Notes: generated by a model from the letters alone, not told the origin. A stretch of 41,723 bases of DNA from Acetobacteraceae bacterium (GCA_947371015.1 CANBNK010000034.1:1-41723); one strand, 5' to 3'; numbered from the stretch's first letter, positions 24,438 through 33,039 are shown. A program made the numbers and translations.

Positions 24438-24791
24438 ATGGCGCTGAAGCGCATGGTGCTGGAGATCGGCATGGGGACCGATATCCGCGGCACCGACTAC
24501 ACCAAGGCCGCCGTGCGGGCGCTGCGCGATGCGCTGTGGCACAACACGCTGACCGTGACCTCCGCGCTGGGCGTGGATGTGGACAGCATGCAGGTAGAGG
24601 TGCTGATCGGCGTGCCGAAGCCGGAGTTGGTGGACCACGCGCAGGTGCTGGCGATATTGCCGCACGGCACTGGCACCGTGAAGGTGGTGGAAGGCGGGCT
24701 GGAGATTCCGAACGAGGCCGGCACCGGTTCCACCGTGATGGCGAATTGCTGCGCCATCGTTCGCCTCGACCTGCCGGAGGACCGGGCATGA
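24438..24791 (+). CDS. Lin0512-family protein, first of a tandem pair
   Basis: A 117-aa protein with the Lin0512 pattern (PF09585): an N-terminal strand (MVLEIGMGTDIRG), DYTKAAVRALRDALWHN, and C-terminal strands VKVVEGGLEIPNE. The family has no firmly established biochemical role. It is paired with a diverged paralogue (24788-25129) that overlaps it by ATGA, so a heteromeric complex is likely (inference). It is placed right after an orphan transport protein. Confidence 0.8.
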   Translation: MALKRMVLEIGMGTDIRGTDYTKAAVRALRDALWHNTLTVTSALGVDVDSMQVEVLIGVPKPELVDHAQVLAILPHGTGTVKVVEGGLEIPNEAGTGSTVMANCCAIVRLDLPEDRA

Positions 24792-25129
24792 CGGTGCGCC
24801 GCGTGATCCTTGAGATGGGCATGGGCAACGACCTGCATGGTGGCGACTACACCAAGGCCGCGCTGCGGGCGGTGCAGGACGCGCTGCATCATTCCTCGCT
24901 GGCCATGCTGCGGTCGCTGAAGGTCTCGCCGCACGACATGATCGTCGGCGTCACCATCGGCGTGCAGCAGCCGGGCAAGGTGGATGCCGAGAAGGTCAAG
25001 GCCAGCCTGCCCTATGGCAAGGTGACGGTCACGGTGGTGAAGGGCGGCCTGGACGTGCCGGATGACGAGCGCGACGACGTGGCGGTGATCGCCAGCGCCG
25101 CGATCGATGTGCGGCTGGACCTGCCGTAG
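24788..25129 (+). CDS. Lin0512-family protein, second of a tandem pair
   Basis: A 113-aa paralogue of the preceding gene: VILEMGMGNDLHGGDYTKAA aligns with its VLEIGMGTDIRGTDYTKAA, and VTVVKGGLDVPDDERDD aligns with its C-terminal strands. I use the ATG at 24788, which overlaps the upstream stop. A longer in-frame extension to 24536 would overlap all of the first gene's second half and is rejected. It ends 7 bp before the convergent flavin hydroxylase gene. Confidence 0.8.
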   Translation: MTVRRVILEMGMGNDLHGGDYTKAALRAVQDALHHSSLAMLRSLKVSPHDMIVGVTIGVQQPGKVDAEKVKASLPYGKVTVTVVKGGLDVPDDERDDVAVIASAAIDVRLDLP

Positions 25130-25136
25130 CGCTGGA

Positions 25137-26618
25137 TCAGTCCGTCGAACGCCGCAGCGCGGCTTCGGCGGCGCTGAGCAGCGGTGCCAGCGCGGCGGCG
25201 TCGCATGCGGTGCCGAAGACGGTACCGTCCGGGCGCAACAGCACGGCGAGGGCGGCGTGCTTCGCCAGCCAGCCGGCCAGCACGCCGTCGCGTTCGCGCA
25301 GCTCCGCCAGGGTTGCCACACGCAGGTGCAGCGCGGGTGCTGGCGGCACCGGCAGGGCGTCGCGCAGCAGCAGGCGGAAGCCACGGCCGAGCGCGTCGTC
25401 CATGCGCTGGCCATCCGCCAGCCAGGGCTGCGGGCCGGGCGCGCCGGCGCCGGGTGAGTTGTGCAGGCAACCACTCGTCAGCGGCGGCAGCAGGTCCTGC
25501 CGCACCACATGGCCGCGCCCTTCGGCCACTTCCGCCTGCATGCGGGCGTTGCGTTCGGCGGCTCGCGCCGGGTCGCGTTCGCCGATGATCAGGCCGAGTT
25601 CCTTGGTCAGCGCGATCACCGCGCGCACGTTCGGGCGGCGTTCTTCGGTATAGCTGTCCAGCAGCGCCTCGTCGGCTTGGCCGCGCAGCACCCAGGCGAG
25701 TTTCCAGGCCAGGTTGGCGGCGTCGCGCAGGCCCTGGTTCAGGCCCTGGCCCATGAAGGGCGGCGTCTGGTGCGCGGCGTCGCCGGCCAGCAGCACGCGC
25801 CCATGACGCCAGTCTTCCGCCACCACGGCGTGGAAGCGGTAGGGCGCGATGCGCCACAGGCTGACATCGCCCGGCTGCACCCAGCGCGACAGCAGGCGCC
25901 AGACGTTTTCCTCGCGCGCCATCTCGGCCAGGTTCTCGCCGGGCGCCACGGAAAACTCCCAGCGGCGCAGTCGGCCGGGGCCGTTGATGAAGGTCGCGGG
26001 GCGGGCGGGGTCGCAATACTGCACATTGGTCGGCGGCAGGGGCACGTCGCGTTCCAGCAGCGTGTCGATGACGATCCAGGGTTCGTCGAAGGCCATGTCC
26101 TCCACCGCCGTGCCGAGCAGCCGGCGCAGCGTGGAAGCGCCGCCGTCGCAGGCCAGCACGTATTTCGCGCTGACGGTTTCGCCGCTGCGCAGGGTCAGGG
26201 TGGCGTGGTCGGCGTGCTGGTCCAGTGCCACCACCTCGGCATCCAGCCGTACCGTCGCGGTCGGGCGCGCGGCCAGGGCGGCGCGCAGCTCGGCGTCCAG
26301 CTCAGGCTGGATGAAGCTGGCATAGCTCGGCCAGGCCAGCGGCCAGGGTGGCGGCGCGGGCAATATGCTGCGCAGCAGGCTGCCATCGGCGGCGTGGTAT
26401 TCGCTGGGCTTGTAGGCGCCCAGCCGGTCCTCCATGCGCTGCGCCACGCCGATGGCCTGCAATATCCGCAGCGCCTCATGGTCGATGGCGATGGCGCGCG
26501 GCTTGTCGAACATCGCCGCGTCGCGATCGAGCGCAACAACGGAAAACCCCTCGGCCGCCAGCAGGTTGGCCAGCGTGGCGCCTACCGGGCCGAGGCCGAC
26601 GACGATGACGTCATGCAT
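25137..26618 (-). CDS. FAD-dependent aromatic hydroxylase, MhpA-like
   Basis: A 493-aa class A flavoprotein monooxygenase. The FAD Rossmann motif is GLGPVG (8-13), the NADPH/FAD DG motif is around D158-G159 (ACDGGASTLRRLLG), and the GD motif is G279-D280 in RVLLAGDAAHQTPPFMGQGL. The C-terminal thioredoxin-like domain is present. The TPPFMGQGLNQGLRDAANLA stretch is typical of MhpA, 3-(3-hydroxyphenyl)propionate hydroxylase, which hydroxylates a phenol ring ortho using NAD(P)H. The true substrate is unproven. It follows a TTT receptor gene by 13 bp in one unit, and an extradiol dioxygenase that could take its catechol product is encoded divergently. Confidence 0.87.
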   Translation of the reverse strand: MHDVIVVGLGPVGATLANLLAAEGFSVVALDRDAAMFDKPRAIAIDHEALRILQAIGVAQRMEDRLGAYKPSEYHAADGSLLRSILPAPPPWPLAWPSYASFIQPELDAELRAALAARPTATVRLDAEVVALDQHADHATLTLRSGETVSAKYVLACDGGASTLRRLLGTAVEDMAFDEPWIVIDTLLERDVPLPPTNVQYCDPARPATFINGPGRLRRWEFSVAPGENLAEMAREENVWRLLSRWVQPGDVSLWRIAPYRFHAVVAEDWRHGRVLLAGDAAHQTPPFMGQGLNQGLRDAANLAWKLAWVLRGQADEALLDSYTEERRPNVRAVIALTKELGLIIGERDPARAAERNARMQAEVAEGRGHVVRQDLLPPLTSGCLHNSPGAGAPGPQPWLADGQRMDDALGRGFRLLLRDALPVPPAPALHLRVATLAELRERDGVLAGWLAKHAALAVLLRPDGTVFGTACDAAALAPLLSAAEAALRRSTD

Positions 26619-26631
26619 CAGTCACCAGGGG

Positions 26632-27603
26632 TCAGTCAGTGGGACGGAAGCCGGAGCTCTCGACGATCGGGCCCCACTTGGCATGTTCGTCGCGCAGCCA
26701 CTTCGTGACCGTGGCGCTGTTCATGTAGCTGGGCACCACGCCGAAGCGGGTCAGCGCGGTCAGCGTGTCGGCGCTGCGGGCGATGCCGGCAATGGCCTGG
26801 TCCAGCGCGTTGACCAGGTGCGCCGGCGTGCGGCCGGGCAGCATCAGGCAGCCGCCGCCGCTATAGGCCAGGGCGGGGAAGCCGGCTTCGGCAATGGTTG
26901 GCAAATCCGGCGCTTCCAGCAGGCGGCGCGGCGCCGTGGTGGCCAGCGGCTTCAGCGCGGAACCGGTCAGGAAGGGCGCGATGGCGGGCATGGAGTTGCT
27001 GGTCAGCGGAATCTGGCCGCCGAGGCAGTCCTGCACCGCCGGGCCGTCGCCACGATAGGCCACCGCGGTCAGGTTCAGCCCGGTGGCCTTGGCGAACTGG
27101 ATGCCGAGGAAGTGCGGCAGCGTGCCGGCGCCGGGGTTGCCGAAGGGAATGCTGGGCTGGTTGCGGCCCCAGGCGATGAACTCGGCCAGGGTCTTCGCCG
27201 GTACCATCGGGCCGGTGGACAGCCCCATATAGAACAGGCTGAGCATCGAGATCGGCTTGAGGTCCACGAAGGGGTCGTAGCGCAGCGTGCCGGGGTAGAG
27301 GTGCGGGAAGATCGCCACGTGGTCGGTGGGGGTGAAGACCATGACGCTGCCATCCGGCTCGCCCGCCTTCACCGCTTCCAGTGCCAGGCGGCCGCTGGCG
27401 CCGGGCTTGTTCTCCACCACCACGTTCTGCGCGTAGCTGCCCTGGAGCTTCTGCGCCAGCAGGCGGGCCTGGCCGTCCGTCAGGCCGCCGGGCGGGAAGC
27501 CGATGATGATGCGGGCGGTGCGGATGGACTGGGCGCGGGCGCCATGCAGCGCCGGCAGGGCAAGGGCAGCGCCAGCCAGGGCGCGGCGGGTGATGATGGT
27601 CAT
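26632..27603 (-). CDS. Tripartite tricarboxylate transporter-type (Bug) substrate-binding protein 1
   Basis: A 323-aa periplasmic receptor. The signal is MTIITRRALAGAALALPALH (twin Arg), with Bug-family motifs RIIIGFPPGGLTDGQAR, VVVENKPGASGRLA and a later PTIAEAGFPAL. The frame extends far upstream (to 28575) only as a shadow of the dioxygenase; the ATG at 27603 with GGGGGAAC before it is the start. No TctA/TctB membrane partners lie in the window. Being co-transcribed with an aromatic hydroxylase suggests the ligand is an aromatic or carboxylic acid. It shares the divergent control region 27604-27714 with the dioxygenase operon. Confidence 0.9.
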   Translation of the reverse strand: MTIITRRALAGAALALPALHGARAQSIRTARIIIGFPPGGLTDGQARLLAQKLQGSYAQNVVVENKPGASGRLALEAVKAGEPDGSVMVFTPTDHVAIFPHLYPGTLRYDPFVDLKPISMLSLFYMGLSTGPMVPAKTLAEFIAWGRNQPSIPFGNPGAGTLPHFLGIQFAKATGLNLTAVAYRGDGPAVQDCLGGQIPLTSNSMPAIAPFLTGSALKPLATTAPRRLLEAPDLPTIAEAGFPALAYSGGGCLMLPGRTPAHLVNALDQAIAGIARSADTLTALTRFGVVPSYMNSATVTKWLRDEHAKWGPIVESSGFRPTD

Positions 27604-27651
27604 GGGCGGTTCCCCCGAGGACGTTTCCGTTGCATCCAGACTTAGCGAAAG

Positions 27652-27686
27652 CCGCTTGTCTTGTCGAAGCGGAATCCTTACCGCTT
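27652..27686. promoter_or_regulatory. Three CCGCTT boxes in the divergent control region
   Basis: CCGCTT at 27652-27657 and 27681-27686, with its inverted copy AAGCGG at 27667-27672. The first and second form an inverted repeat 9 bp apart. The 111-bp gap between the TTT receptor and the dioxygenase must hold both promoters, so these boxes are candidates for a shared regulator. Confidence 0.3.
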
Positions 27687-27714
27687 GCGGGATAGCCGCA
27701 GGGAGGCGCGTGGA

Positions 27715-28665
27715 ATGGACCCGATCATCAAGGTGCGCGACATCGCCTGGGTACGGCTGCGCAGCCCGGACCTGGACCAGGCCGAGCAGTTCCTGACCGA
27801 TTTCGGCCTGCATCGGGCCGAGCGCACCGCCGACAAGCTGTTCATGCGCGGCACCGACCCGGAGCACCATATCCACATCACCGAACGTGGCCCGGCCAAG
27901 GTGCTGTCCATCGCCTTCCATGCCGATAGCGAGGCCGACCTGCACAAGCTGGCGCGGGAAGCCGCCGGTGCCTCGGCGGTGGAGCCGATCGACGAGCCCG
28001 GCGGCGGCCAGCGGGTGCGGCTGCGCGAGCATAACGGCTACGAGATCGAGGTCGTCCACGGCTTGGCCAAGGCCGAGCCATTGCCGGCGCGCAGCACCAC
28101 CTGGAACACCGGGCGCCGGCGGGAACGCTTCGGCGACCTGGCGCGGGTGGATATCTCGCCCTCCCACGTCAAGCGCATCGGCCATGCGGTGATCTCCACG
28201 CCGGATATCGAGGCTTCGGCCGAATGGGTGCGGCGGCATCTGGGCTTCGTGGGGTCCGAGGATGTGCATGCCGACGACAACCCGGACCTGCTGCTGGCCA
28301 GCTTCAACCGCGCCGACCGCGGGGCGGAGTATGTCGACCATCACGTCATGATGTTCGGCCGCCACCCGAAGGTGGGCTTCAACCATGTCTCCTTCGAGGT
28401 GCATGACGTGGACGACCTGCATGCCGGCCACGACCACCTGGCGGGCAAGGGCTATGGCCACCTGTGGGGCATCGGGCGGCACCTGCTGGGCAGCCAGATC
28501 TTCGACTACTGGCAGGACCCCTGGGGCCGCGTGCATGAGCACTGGACCGACAGCGACCTGCTGAACAACCAGCACCAGTTCCGCACGCTGCCGCGCAGCC
28601 AGGGCCTGCGCAGCCAGTGGGGGCCGAACGCACCGCAGGCCTTCCGGGATGCCGCCAGCGAATGA
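27715..28665 (+). CDS. Extradiol ring-cleavage dioxygenase, VOC superfamily
   Basis: A 316-aa two-domain vicinal oxygen chelate protein, the length of catechol 2,3- and biphenyl-diol 1,2-dioxygenases. The second domain holds an iron facial triad by position: H157 in RIGHAVIS, H224 in FNHVSFEV and E275 in RVHEHWTD. The spacings of 67 and 51 residues are close to those in BphC (H146, H210, E260). H-Y/H-type second-shell residues DHHVMMF and IFDYW are also in place. It would open a catechol ring next to a hydroxyl. ATG 27715 with GGGAGG upstream is preferred over 27661. It overlaps the thioesterase gene by ATGA. Confidence 0.87.
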   Translation: MDPIIKVRDIAWVRLRSPDLDQAEQFLTDFGLHRAERTADKLFMRGTDPEHHIHITERGPAKVLSIAFHADSEADLHKLAREAAGASAVEPIDEPGGGQRVRLREHNGYEIEVVHGLAKAEPLPARSTTWNTGRRRERFGDLARVDISPSHVKRIGHAVISTPDIEASAEWVRRHLGFVGSEDVHADDNPDLLLASFNRADRGAEYVDHHVMMFGRHPKVGFNHVSFEVHDVDDLHAGHDHLAGKGYGHLWGIGRHLLGSQIFDYWQDPWGRVHEHWTDSDLLNNQHQFRTLPRSQGLRSQWGPNAPQAFRDAASE

Positions 28666-29060
28666 GCGACCTGCCCGACATGTCCCAGCGGGCCTTTTAC
28701 CGCCTGCTGGGGCTGCGGATCGTCGAGGCCGCGGATGGCCGCTCCCTGATCGAGTTGCCGCCGAACCCGGAGACCACCAATAGCCGCGGCGAGGTCCATG
28801 GCGGCGTGCAGGTGACGCTGCTGGACGCGGCGCTGATCAATGCCGCGCGGTCCACCGCCGGGCCGGGCGCCGGGGCGATGACGGTGACCATCACCACCAG
28901 CTTCCTGGCACCTGCGCAGGGCGCCCTGCAGGCACGTGGCCGGGTGGTGCGCGGTGGCCGCCGCCTGGTGACGGCGGAGGCGACGCTGTTCGACGCCAGT
29001 GGTGAGCCGGTAGCGCAGGCGCTGGGGACGCTGCGGGTTACCCGGCCGCCCGGGTCTTGA
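28662..29060 (+). CDS. PaaI-type hot-dog thioesterase
   Basis: A 132-aa hot-dog fold protein. The motif NSRGEVHGGVQVTLLDAAL contains the conserved HGG and the catalytic-helix Asp typical of PaaI/YbgC-like acyl-CoA thioesterases, and TITTSFLAPAQG is the central strand. It likely hydrolyses a phenylacyl- or related CoA thioester, a role often seen beside aromatic catabolism genes. It is coupled to the dioxygenase by ATGA. Its 3' end overlaps the convergent MaoC-like gene by 23 bp, so the two transcripts are antisense to each other at their ends. Confidence 0.87.
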   Translation: MSDLPDMSQRAFYRLLGLRIVEAADGRSLIELPPNPETTNSRGEVHGGVQVTLLDAALINAARSTAGPGAGAMTVTITTSFLAPAQGALQARGRVVRGGRRLVTAEATLFDASGEPVAQALGTLRVTRPPGS

Positions 29061-29499
29061 TCAGCGCGGCGCTGGTCAGCAGGTAGACCACCTCGCCGGC
29101 CGGGTTGGTCAGCGTGGCCGTGCAGTTGACGAAACCGAGTTCCGGCCGCGACTTCGAGACCTTGACGTGGTTCACCACCACCTTTCCGCGCAGCAACTCG
29201 CCCGGGCGGACCGGGCGCAGCCATTTCAGCTCCTCATGCCCCGGCGAGCCGATGCTGGTCTCCAGTGACAGGAAGCCGCCCTGGTGCAGCATGCGCATCA
29301 TCACCAGCGCGGTGTGCCAGCCGCTGGCGATCAGGCCGCCGAACATGGTCTGCTTTGCCGCTGCTTCGTCGATGTGGAACGGGTGCGGGTCCCATTCGCG
29401 GGAGAAGGCGATGATCTCCTCGGCGGTGAAGGCATGGCTGCCGACGTCGAAGACCTGGCCGGGGGTGTAGTCCTCGGCGTAGCGGATGGGCGCGGTCAT
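29038..29499 (-). CDS. MaoC-like dehydratase / hydratase
   Basis: A 153-aa hot-dog protein with the MaoC/R-hydratase signature: FSREWDPHPFHIDEAAAK carries the catalytic D-x-N/H-P-x-H pattern, followed by FGGLIASGWHTALVMMRML. Such enzymes hydrate enoyl-CoA or dehydrate similar acyl groups. It is the last gene of a unit with a TTT receptor and a flavin monooxygenase, linked by an ATGA overlap (29496-29499). In a ring-cleavage pathway it could hydrate an unsaturated intermediate, which is inference. The 3' end is convergent with the thioesterase. Confidence 0.87.
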   Translation of the reverse strand: MTAPIRYAEDYTPGQVFDVGSHAFTAEEIIAFSREWDPHPFHIDEAAAKQTMFGGLIASGWHTALVMMRMLHQGGFLSLETSIGSPGHEELKWLRPVRPGELLRGKVVVNHVKVSKSRPELGFVNCTATLTNPAGEVVYLLTSAALIKTRAAG

Positions 29500-30458
29500 T
29501 CTTCCACCTTGAAGCCGGTGTCGTGGATTACCTGCGCCCAGTGCGCGCGTTCCCGCTTGATGCGGGCCAGCAGCGCGGCGCTGTCCATGGTGATGGGGGT
29601 GTATTCGATCTTCGCCAGGCCTTCGCGCAGGGCCGGCGTGGCGGCGGCGGACCGCATCGCGGCCTGCAGCGCGGTCTGGGTGTCGGGCGCGGTGCGCGCG
29701 GGCAGGAACAGGCCGAACCATTCCTCGATGGCCAGGTCGGGATAACCCGCGGCGGCCAGGCTTGGCACGTCGGGCAGCGAGGCCAACGGCCCCGGCGCCG
29801 TGGTGGCGAGGATGCGGACCTGGCCTTCCCGGTGCAGCCCTGGCACGCCACCAAGCGGGATGACCACCATCGGGATATGCCCGCCCATCAGTTCCGACAG
29901 GGCCGGCGCGCTGCCGCGATAGGGCACGGCGTTGAGGTTGAGGCCCAGCGTGCGGCCGATCTGCATCGCGGCGAAGTGCGAGATGCTGCCGGCCGAGGGC
30001 AGGCCGCAGCTGATCGGCTCACGCTGCGCCTTCGCCCAGGCGATGAAGCCGGCGATGTCGCGGGCGGGGTGGCCGGGCGGCACCACCAGCGCGAAGGGCA
30101 GGGCGCAGACGGTGGTGATCGGCGCCACTTCCAGCTCCGGTTCCGGCTTGACCGAGTGCGGGAACAGCGTGGGATGCAGGATGAAGCCGCCGGCGGGGGT
30201 CAGCAACATGGTGCTGCCATCCGGCGCGGCGGTGCGGACGGCGTCCATGGCCAGGCGGGCGCCGGCGCCGGGGCGGCTTTCCACCACCACGTGCGGCGCG
30301 TAGGTGCCGCGCAGGGCTTCGGCGTAGAGGCGCGCGACGACATCGACGGAGCCGCCGGGCGGGAAGCCGATGATGATGCGGGCCGGGCGCTCCAGCTGCG
30401 CTCGCGCCGGCAGGGCCAGCAGGGCGGGCGCGGCCAGCAGCGCGCGGCGGTTGGTCAT
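29496..30458 (-). CDS. Tripartite tricarboxylate transporter-type (Bug) substrate-binding protein 2
   Basis: A 320-aa receptor. The signal is MTNRRALLAAPALLALPARA, followed by RIIIGFPPGGSVDVVARLY and VVVESRPGAGARLAMDAV, then LPDVPSLAAAGYPDLAIEEW. It lies between a flavin monooxygenase (ATGA at 30455-30458) and MaoC (ATGA at 29496-29499), so the three are translated as one unit. It is a distant paralogue of the receptor at 26632-27603. The ligand is probably the aromatic acid handled by the adjacent hydroxylase (inference). No membrane subunits are nearby. Confidence 0.9.
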   Translation of the reverse strand: MTNRRALLAAPALLALPARAQLERPARIIIGFPPGGSVDVVARLYAEALRGTYAPHVVVESRPGAGARLAMDAVRTAAPDGSTMLLTPAGGFILHPTLFPHSVKPEPELEVAPITTVCALPFALVVPPGHPARDIAGFIAWAKAQREPISCGLPSAGSISHFAAMQIGRTLGLNLNAVPYRGSAPALSELMGGHIPMVVIPLGGVPGLHREGQVRILATTAPGPLASLPDVPSLAAAGYPDLAIEEWFGLFLPARTAPDTQTALQAAMRSAAATPALREGLAKIEYTPITMDSAALLARIKRERAHWAQVIHDTGFKVEE

Positions 30459-32074
30459 GCGGCGCCCCTTATCCGGTCCACCAGCGCCAGCGGGTCCGCT
30501 GGCAGCGCGTCGCTGCGCCAGGCCACGTGCAGGTCTGGCCGGCTCAGCACCAGCTTGTGCGCGTAGGGTGCTTGCGGCGGCAGGTCCAGCAGGGTCATCG
30601 GCACGCCACGCGCGGCGGCGGCGGCCAGCAGCGGCGCGGCATCCAGGCTGGGGTCGAAGCGCAACAAGCAGAAGCCGGTGCCGAGCGCGTCGTAGAGCGA
30701 GCGGCCATCGGCGAGCCAAATGTGCGGTGTGCGGCAGCCGGGGACGGTCGATTGCTCGAAGGTGTCGATGGTGTAGCTGGGGGCCTGGCCATCGGCGACG
30801 ATGATCGGTGAGTTCTCGTAGAAGTAGCCGAAGTTCAGCCCGCCGCAGCAATATTGCTGCACATGCAGGTCGTACATCTCCTGGCCATGCTTGGCGCGCG
30901 CGGCATCGCCGGCTGGGCCTTCGTCCTCGATCTCCGGCGGAATGCCGGCGCGCTGGCGGATGGCCTTGGCCGCATGCCCCATGGCGAAGTGGGAGACCTG
31001 TTCGGTGATCGGGTGGCGCTCGGCGGCATAGGCGTCCAGGATCGCCTCGGGCGCCCAGCCGTTCAGATGCGCGGCGAGCAGCCAGGACAGGCCCATGGCA
31101 TCGCCGATGCCGGCATTCATGCCGTAGCCGCCATAGGGCACCCAGATATGCGCGCTGTCGCCGGCCAGGAAGACGCGGCCCTCGCGCAGCTTGTCGGCCA
31201 CCAGGCGGCGGCCGATCCAGTCCTCGTTCGACAGCATCTCATATTCAAAGTCCGGGCCGACACCCAGTAGTTCGCGCAGCGAGGCGTCGCGGTCCACCGC
31301 GTCGAAATCGGTTTCGTGGGCGTAGAAGTAGTTGTGCACCAGGAAGGTGTCGGTGCCGTTGATGGCGATGGTGTTGCCGCAGCGGCGCGGGTTCATCGTC
31401 AGCGTCATCCAGCTGCGTTCCGCCTGCAGCAGCGCATGCAGCCCGGGCGCGCGGATGTAGGTCGACTGCACCCGCTGCACCACGGCGTCGCCGACCATCC
31501 TGCCGCCGATGGCGCGGCGCACCATGGAACGCCCGCCATCGCAGCCGACCAGGTAGGCGGCGCGGATCGTCCGCGTCTCCTGCGTCTCCAGGTCGCGTAG
31601 CGTGGCGGTCACGCCTTCCGCGTCCTGGGTGAACTCCACCAGTTCGGTCCGGTGCAGCAGGGTCAGGTTGGGCGTCGCCGTGGCGCAGTCCTGCAACAGC
31701 GGTTCCAGGAAGATCTGGTTGATCCGATGCGGTGGCTCCGGCGTGGGCCATTGCGTGTCCGGCCCGCCCGCCTTGCCGCGGAAGGCGCTCGCCGGTATGG
31801 GAATGCGGGAGAGTTCACGGCCAGCGACGGAAGTGCGGAAGCAAACGTCATGCGGATGGTCATGCGGCAGCCCGGCATCGCGGACCACTTCGGCAATGCC
31901 GAGGCGGCGGAAGAACTCCATGCTGCGCGCGGCGACGTGGTTGCATTTGGGGCTGGGCGCTGCCTTCGGCGCGCGGGTTTCCACCACGGTCACGGCGATG
32001 CCGCGCTGTGCCAGGTCCATCGCCAGCACCAGGCCGACCGGGCCGCCGCCGGCCACCAATACGCTCGTTTGCAT
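30455..32074 (-). CDS. FAD-dependent monooxygenase, phenol hydroxylase/TfdB-like
   Basis: A 539-aa class A flavoprotein. FAD motif GGGPVG at 9-14, DG motif D179-G180 (YLVGCDGGRSMVRRAIG) and GD motif G305-D306 in RVFLAGDSAHIWVPYGGYGM are all present. The C-terminus is a thioredoxin-like domain (VPMTLLDLPPQAPYAHKL). It belongs to the PheA/TfdB/MhpA-like group; the exact ring substrate cannot be told. It starts a three-gene unit with a TTT receptor and MaoC, and is divergent from the osmoprotectant operon across a 98-bp control region (32075-32172). It differs clearly from the 493-aa hydroxylase at 25137-26618. Confidence 0.88.
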   Translation of the reverse strand: MQTSVLVAGGGPVGLVLAMDLAQRGIAVTVVETRAPKAAPSPKCNHVAARSMEFFRRLGIAEVVRDAGLPHDHPHDVCFRTSVAGRELSRIPIPASAFRGKAGGPDTQWPTPEPPHRINQIFLEPLLQDCATATPNLTLLHRTELVEFTQDAEGVTATLRDLETQETRTIRAAYLVGCDGGRSMVRRAIGGRMVGDAVVQRVQSTYIRAPGLHALLQAERSWMTLTMNPRRCGNTIAINGTDTFLVHNYFYAHETDFDAVDRDASLRELLGVGPDFEYEMLSNEDWIGRRLVADKLREGRVFLAGDSAHIWVPYGGYGMNAGIGDAMGLSWLLAAHLNGWAPEAILDAYAAERHPITEQVSHFAMGHAAKAIRQRAGIPPEIEDEGPAGDAARAKHGQEMYDLHVQQYCCGGLNFGYFYENSPIIVADGQAPSYTIDTFEQSTVPGCRTPHIWLADGRSLYDALGTGFCLLRFDPSLDAAPLLAAAAARGVPMTLLDLPPQAPYAHKLVLSRPDLHVAWRSDALPADPLALVDRIRGAA

Positions 32075-32172
32075 GCACCGCTTTCCTGGGACGTTGCCGG
32101 GCAGGGTGCCACCGCCCGGCGCCCGCCGCCAAGCCCTGGCGGAAACGGCGCTTGGCGCCGCGGAGGTGCGGC

Positions 32173-33039
32173 ATGAGGCTGGCGCGGCGCAGCCTGGCGC
32201 TGCTGGCCCTGCCGGCGCTGGCCCGCGCCCAGGCGCGGCCGCTGCTGCGGGTGGGCAGCAAGAACTTCACCGAGCAATTGGTGGTGGGCGAACTCTATGC
32301 CCAGGCGCTGGAGGCGGCCGGCGCGCAGGTGCAGCGCCGGCTGAACCTGGGCGGCACGCTGATCGCGCAGCAGGCGCTGCTGGCCGGCGAGATCGACCTT
32401 TACCCCGAATACACCGGCACCGGCCTGGGCGTGGTGCTGAAGCAGGGCACCGATGGCACGCCGGAGCAGGTGTGGCAGCGCGTGCGGGATGCCTATCGCC
32501 CGCTCGGCCTGGAATGGCTGGCGCCGTCGCGGATCGACAATGGCAATGTGCTGCTGCTGCTGCCCGAGACGGCGCGGCGGCTGGGGCTGGAGACGCTGAG
32601 CGACCTGGCCCGCGCGGCGCCCTCGCTGACGCTGGCGGCGGGCAATGAGTTCGCCGGGCGGGCGGATGGCCTGCCGGGGCTGGAGCGGGTGTACGGCATG
32701 AAGTTCCGCCGCTTCCGGCAGTTTGCTGCGCTGGGCCTGCGCTACGCCGCGCTGCGCCATGGCCAGGCCGATGTGGTCAACGGCTACGCGACGGATTGGC
32801 AGATCGCCAGCCTCGGCTTCACCGTGCTGCGCGATGACCGTGCGTTGTGGCCGCCGTATCAGTTGGCCGCCGTGGTGCGGCAGCCGGCGCTGGCGGCGTT
32901 TCCCGGGCTGGCGGCGGCGCTGGCGCGGGTGGATGCGCGGCTGGACAATGCGGCGATGCAGGCGCTGAACCGTCAGGTGGACCAGGATGGCGAGGAGCCG
33001 CGCGATGTCGCCCGCGCCTTCCTGGCGACGGCCGGCTGA
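32173..33039 (+). CDS. Glycine betaine/choline-type ABC transporter substrate-binding protein (OpuBC/OsmF-like)
   Basis: A 288-aa binding protein with signal MRLARRSLALLALPALARAQ. The mature part has the family opening LRVGSKNFTEQLVVGELYAQ, then LAGEIDLYPEYTGTG and DVVNGYATD, which are usual in OpuAC/ProX-like quaternary-amine receptors (OpuBC, OsmF/YehZ). The true start is the ATG at 32173, after a long shadow frame. It is TGATG-linked to the first permease, and the next four genes follow without gaps. Together with the downstream GMC oxidoreductase, choline is the most likely ligand (inference). Confidence 0.9.
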   Translation: MRLARRSLALLALPALARAQARPLLRVGSKNFTEQLVVGELYAQALEAAGAQVQRRLNLGGTLIAQQALLAGEIDLYPEYTGTGLGVVLKQGTDGTPEQVWQRVRDAYRPLGLEWLAPSRIDNGNVLLLLPETARRLGLETLSDLARAAPSLTLAAGNEFAGRADGLPGLERVYGMKFRRFRQFAALGLRYAALRHGQADVVNGYATDWQIASLGFTVLRDDRALWPPYQLAAVVRQPALAAFPGLAAALARVDARLDNAAMQALNRQVDQDGEEPRDVARAFLATAG

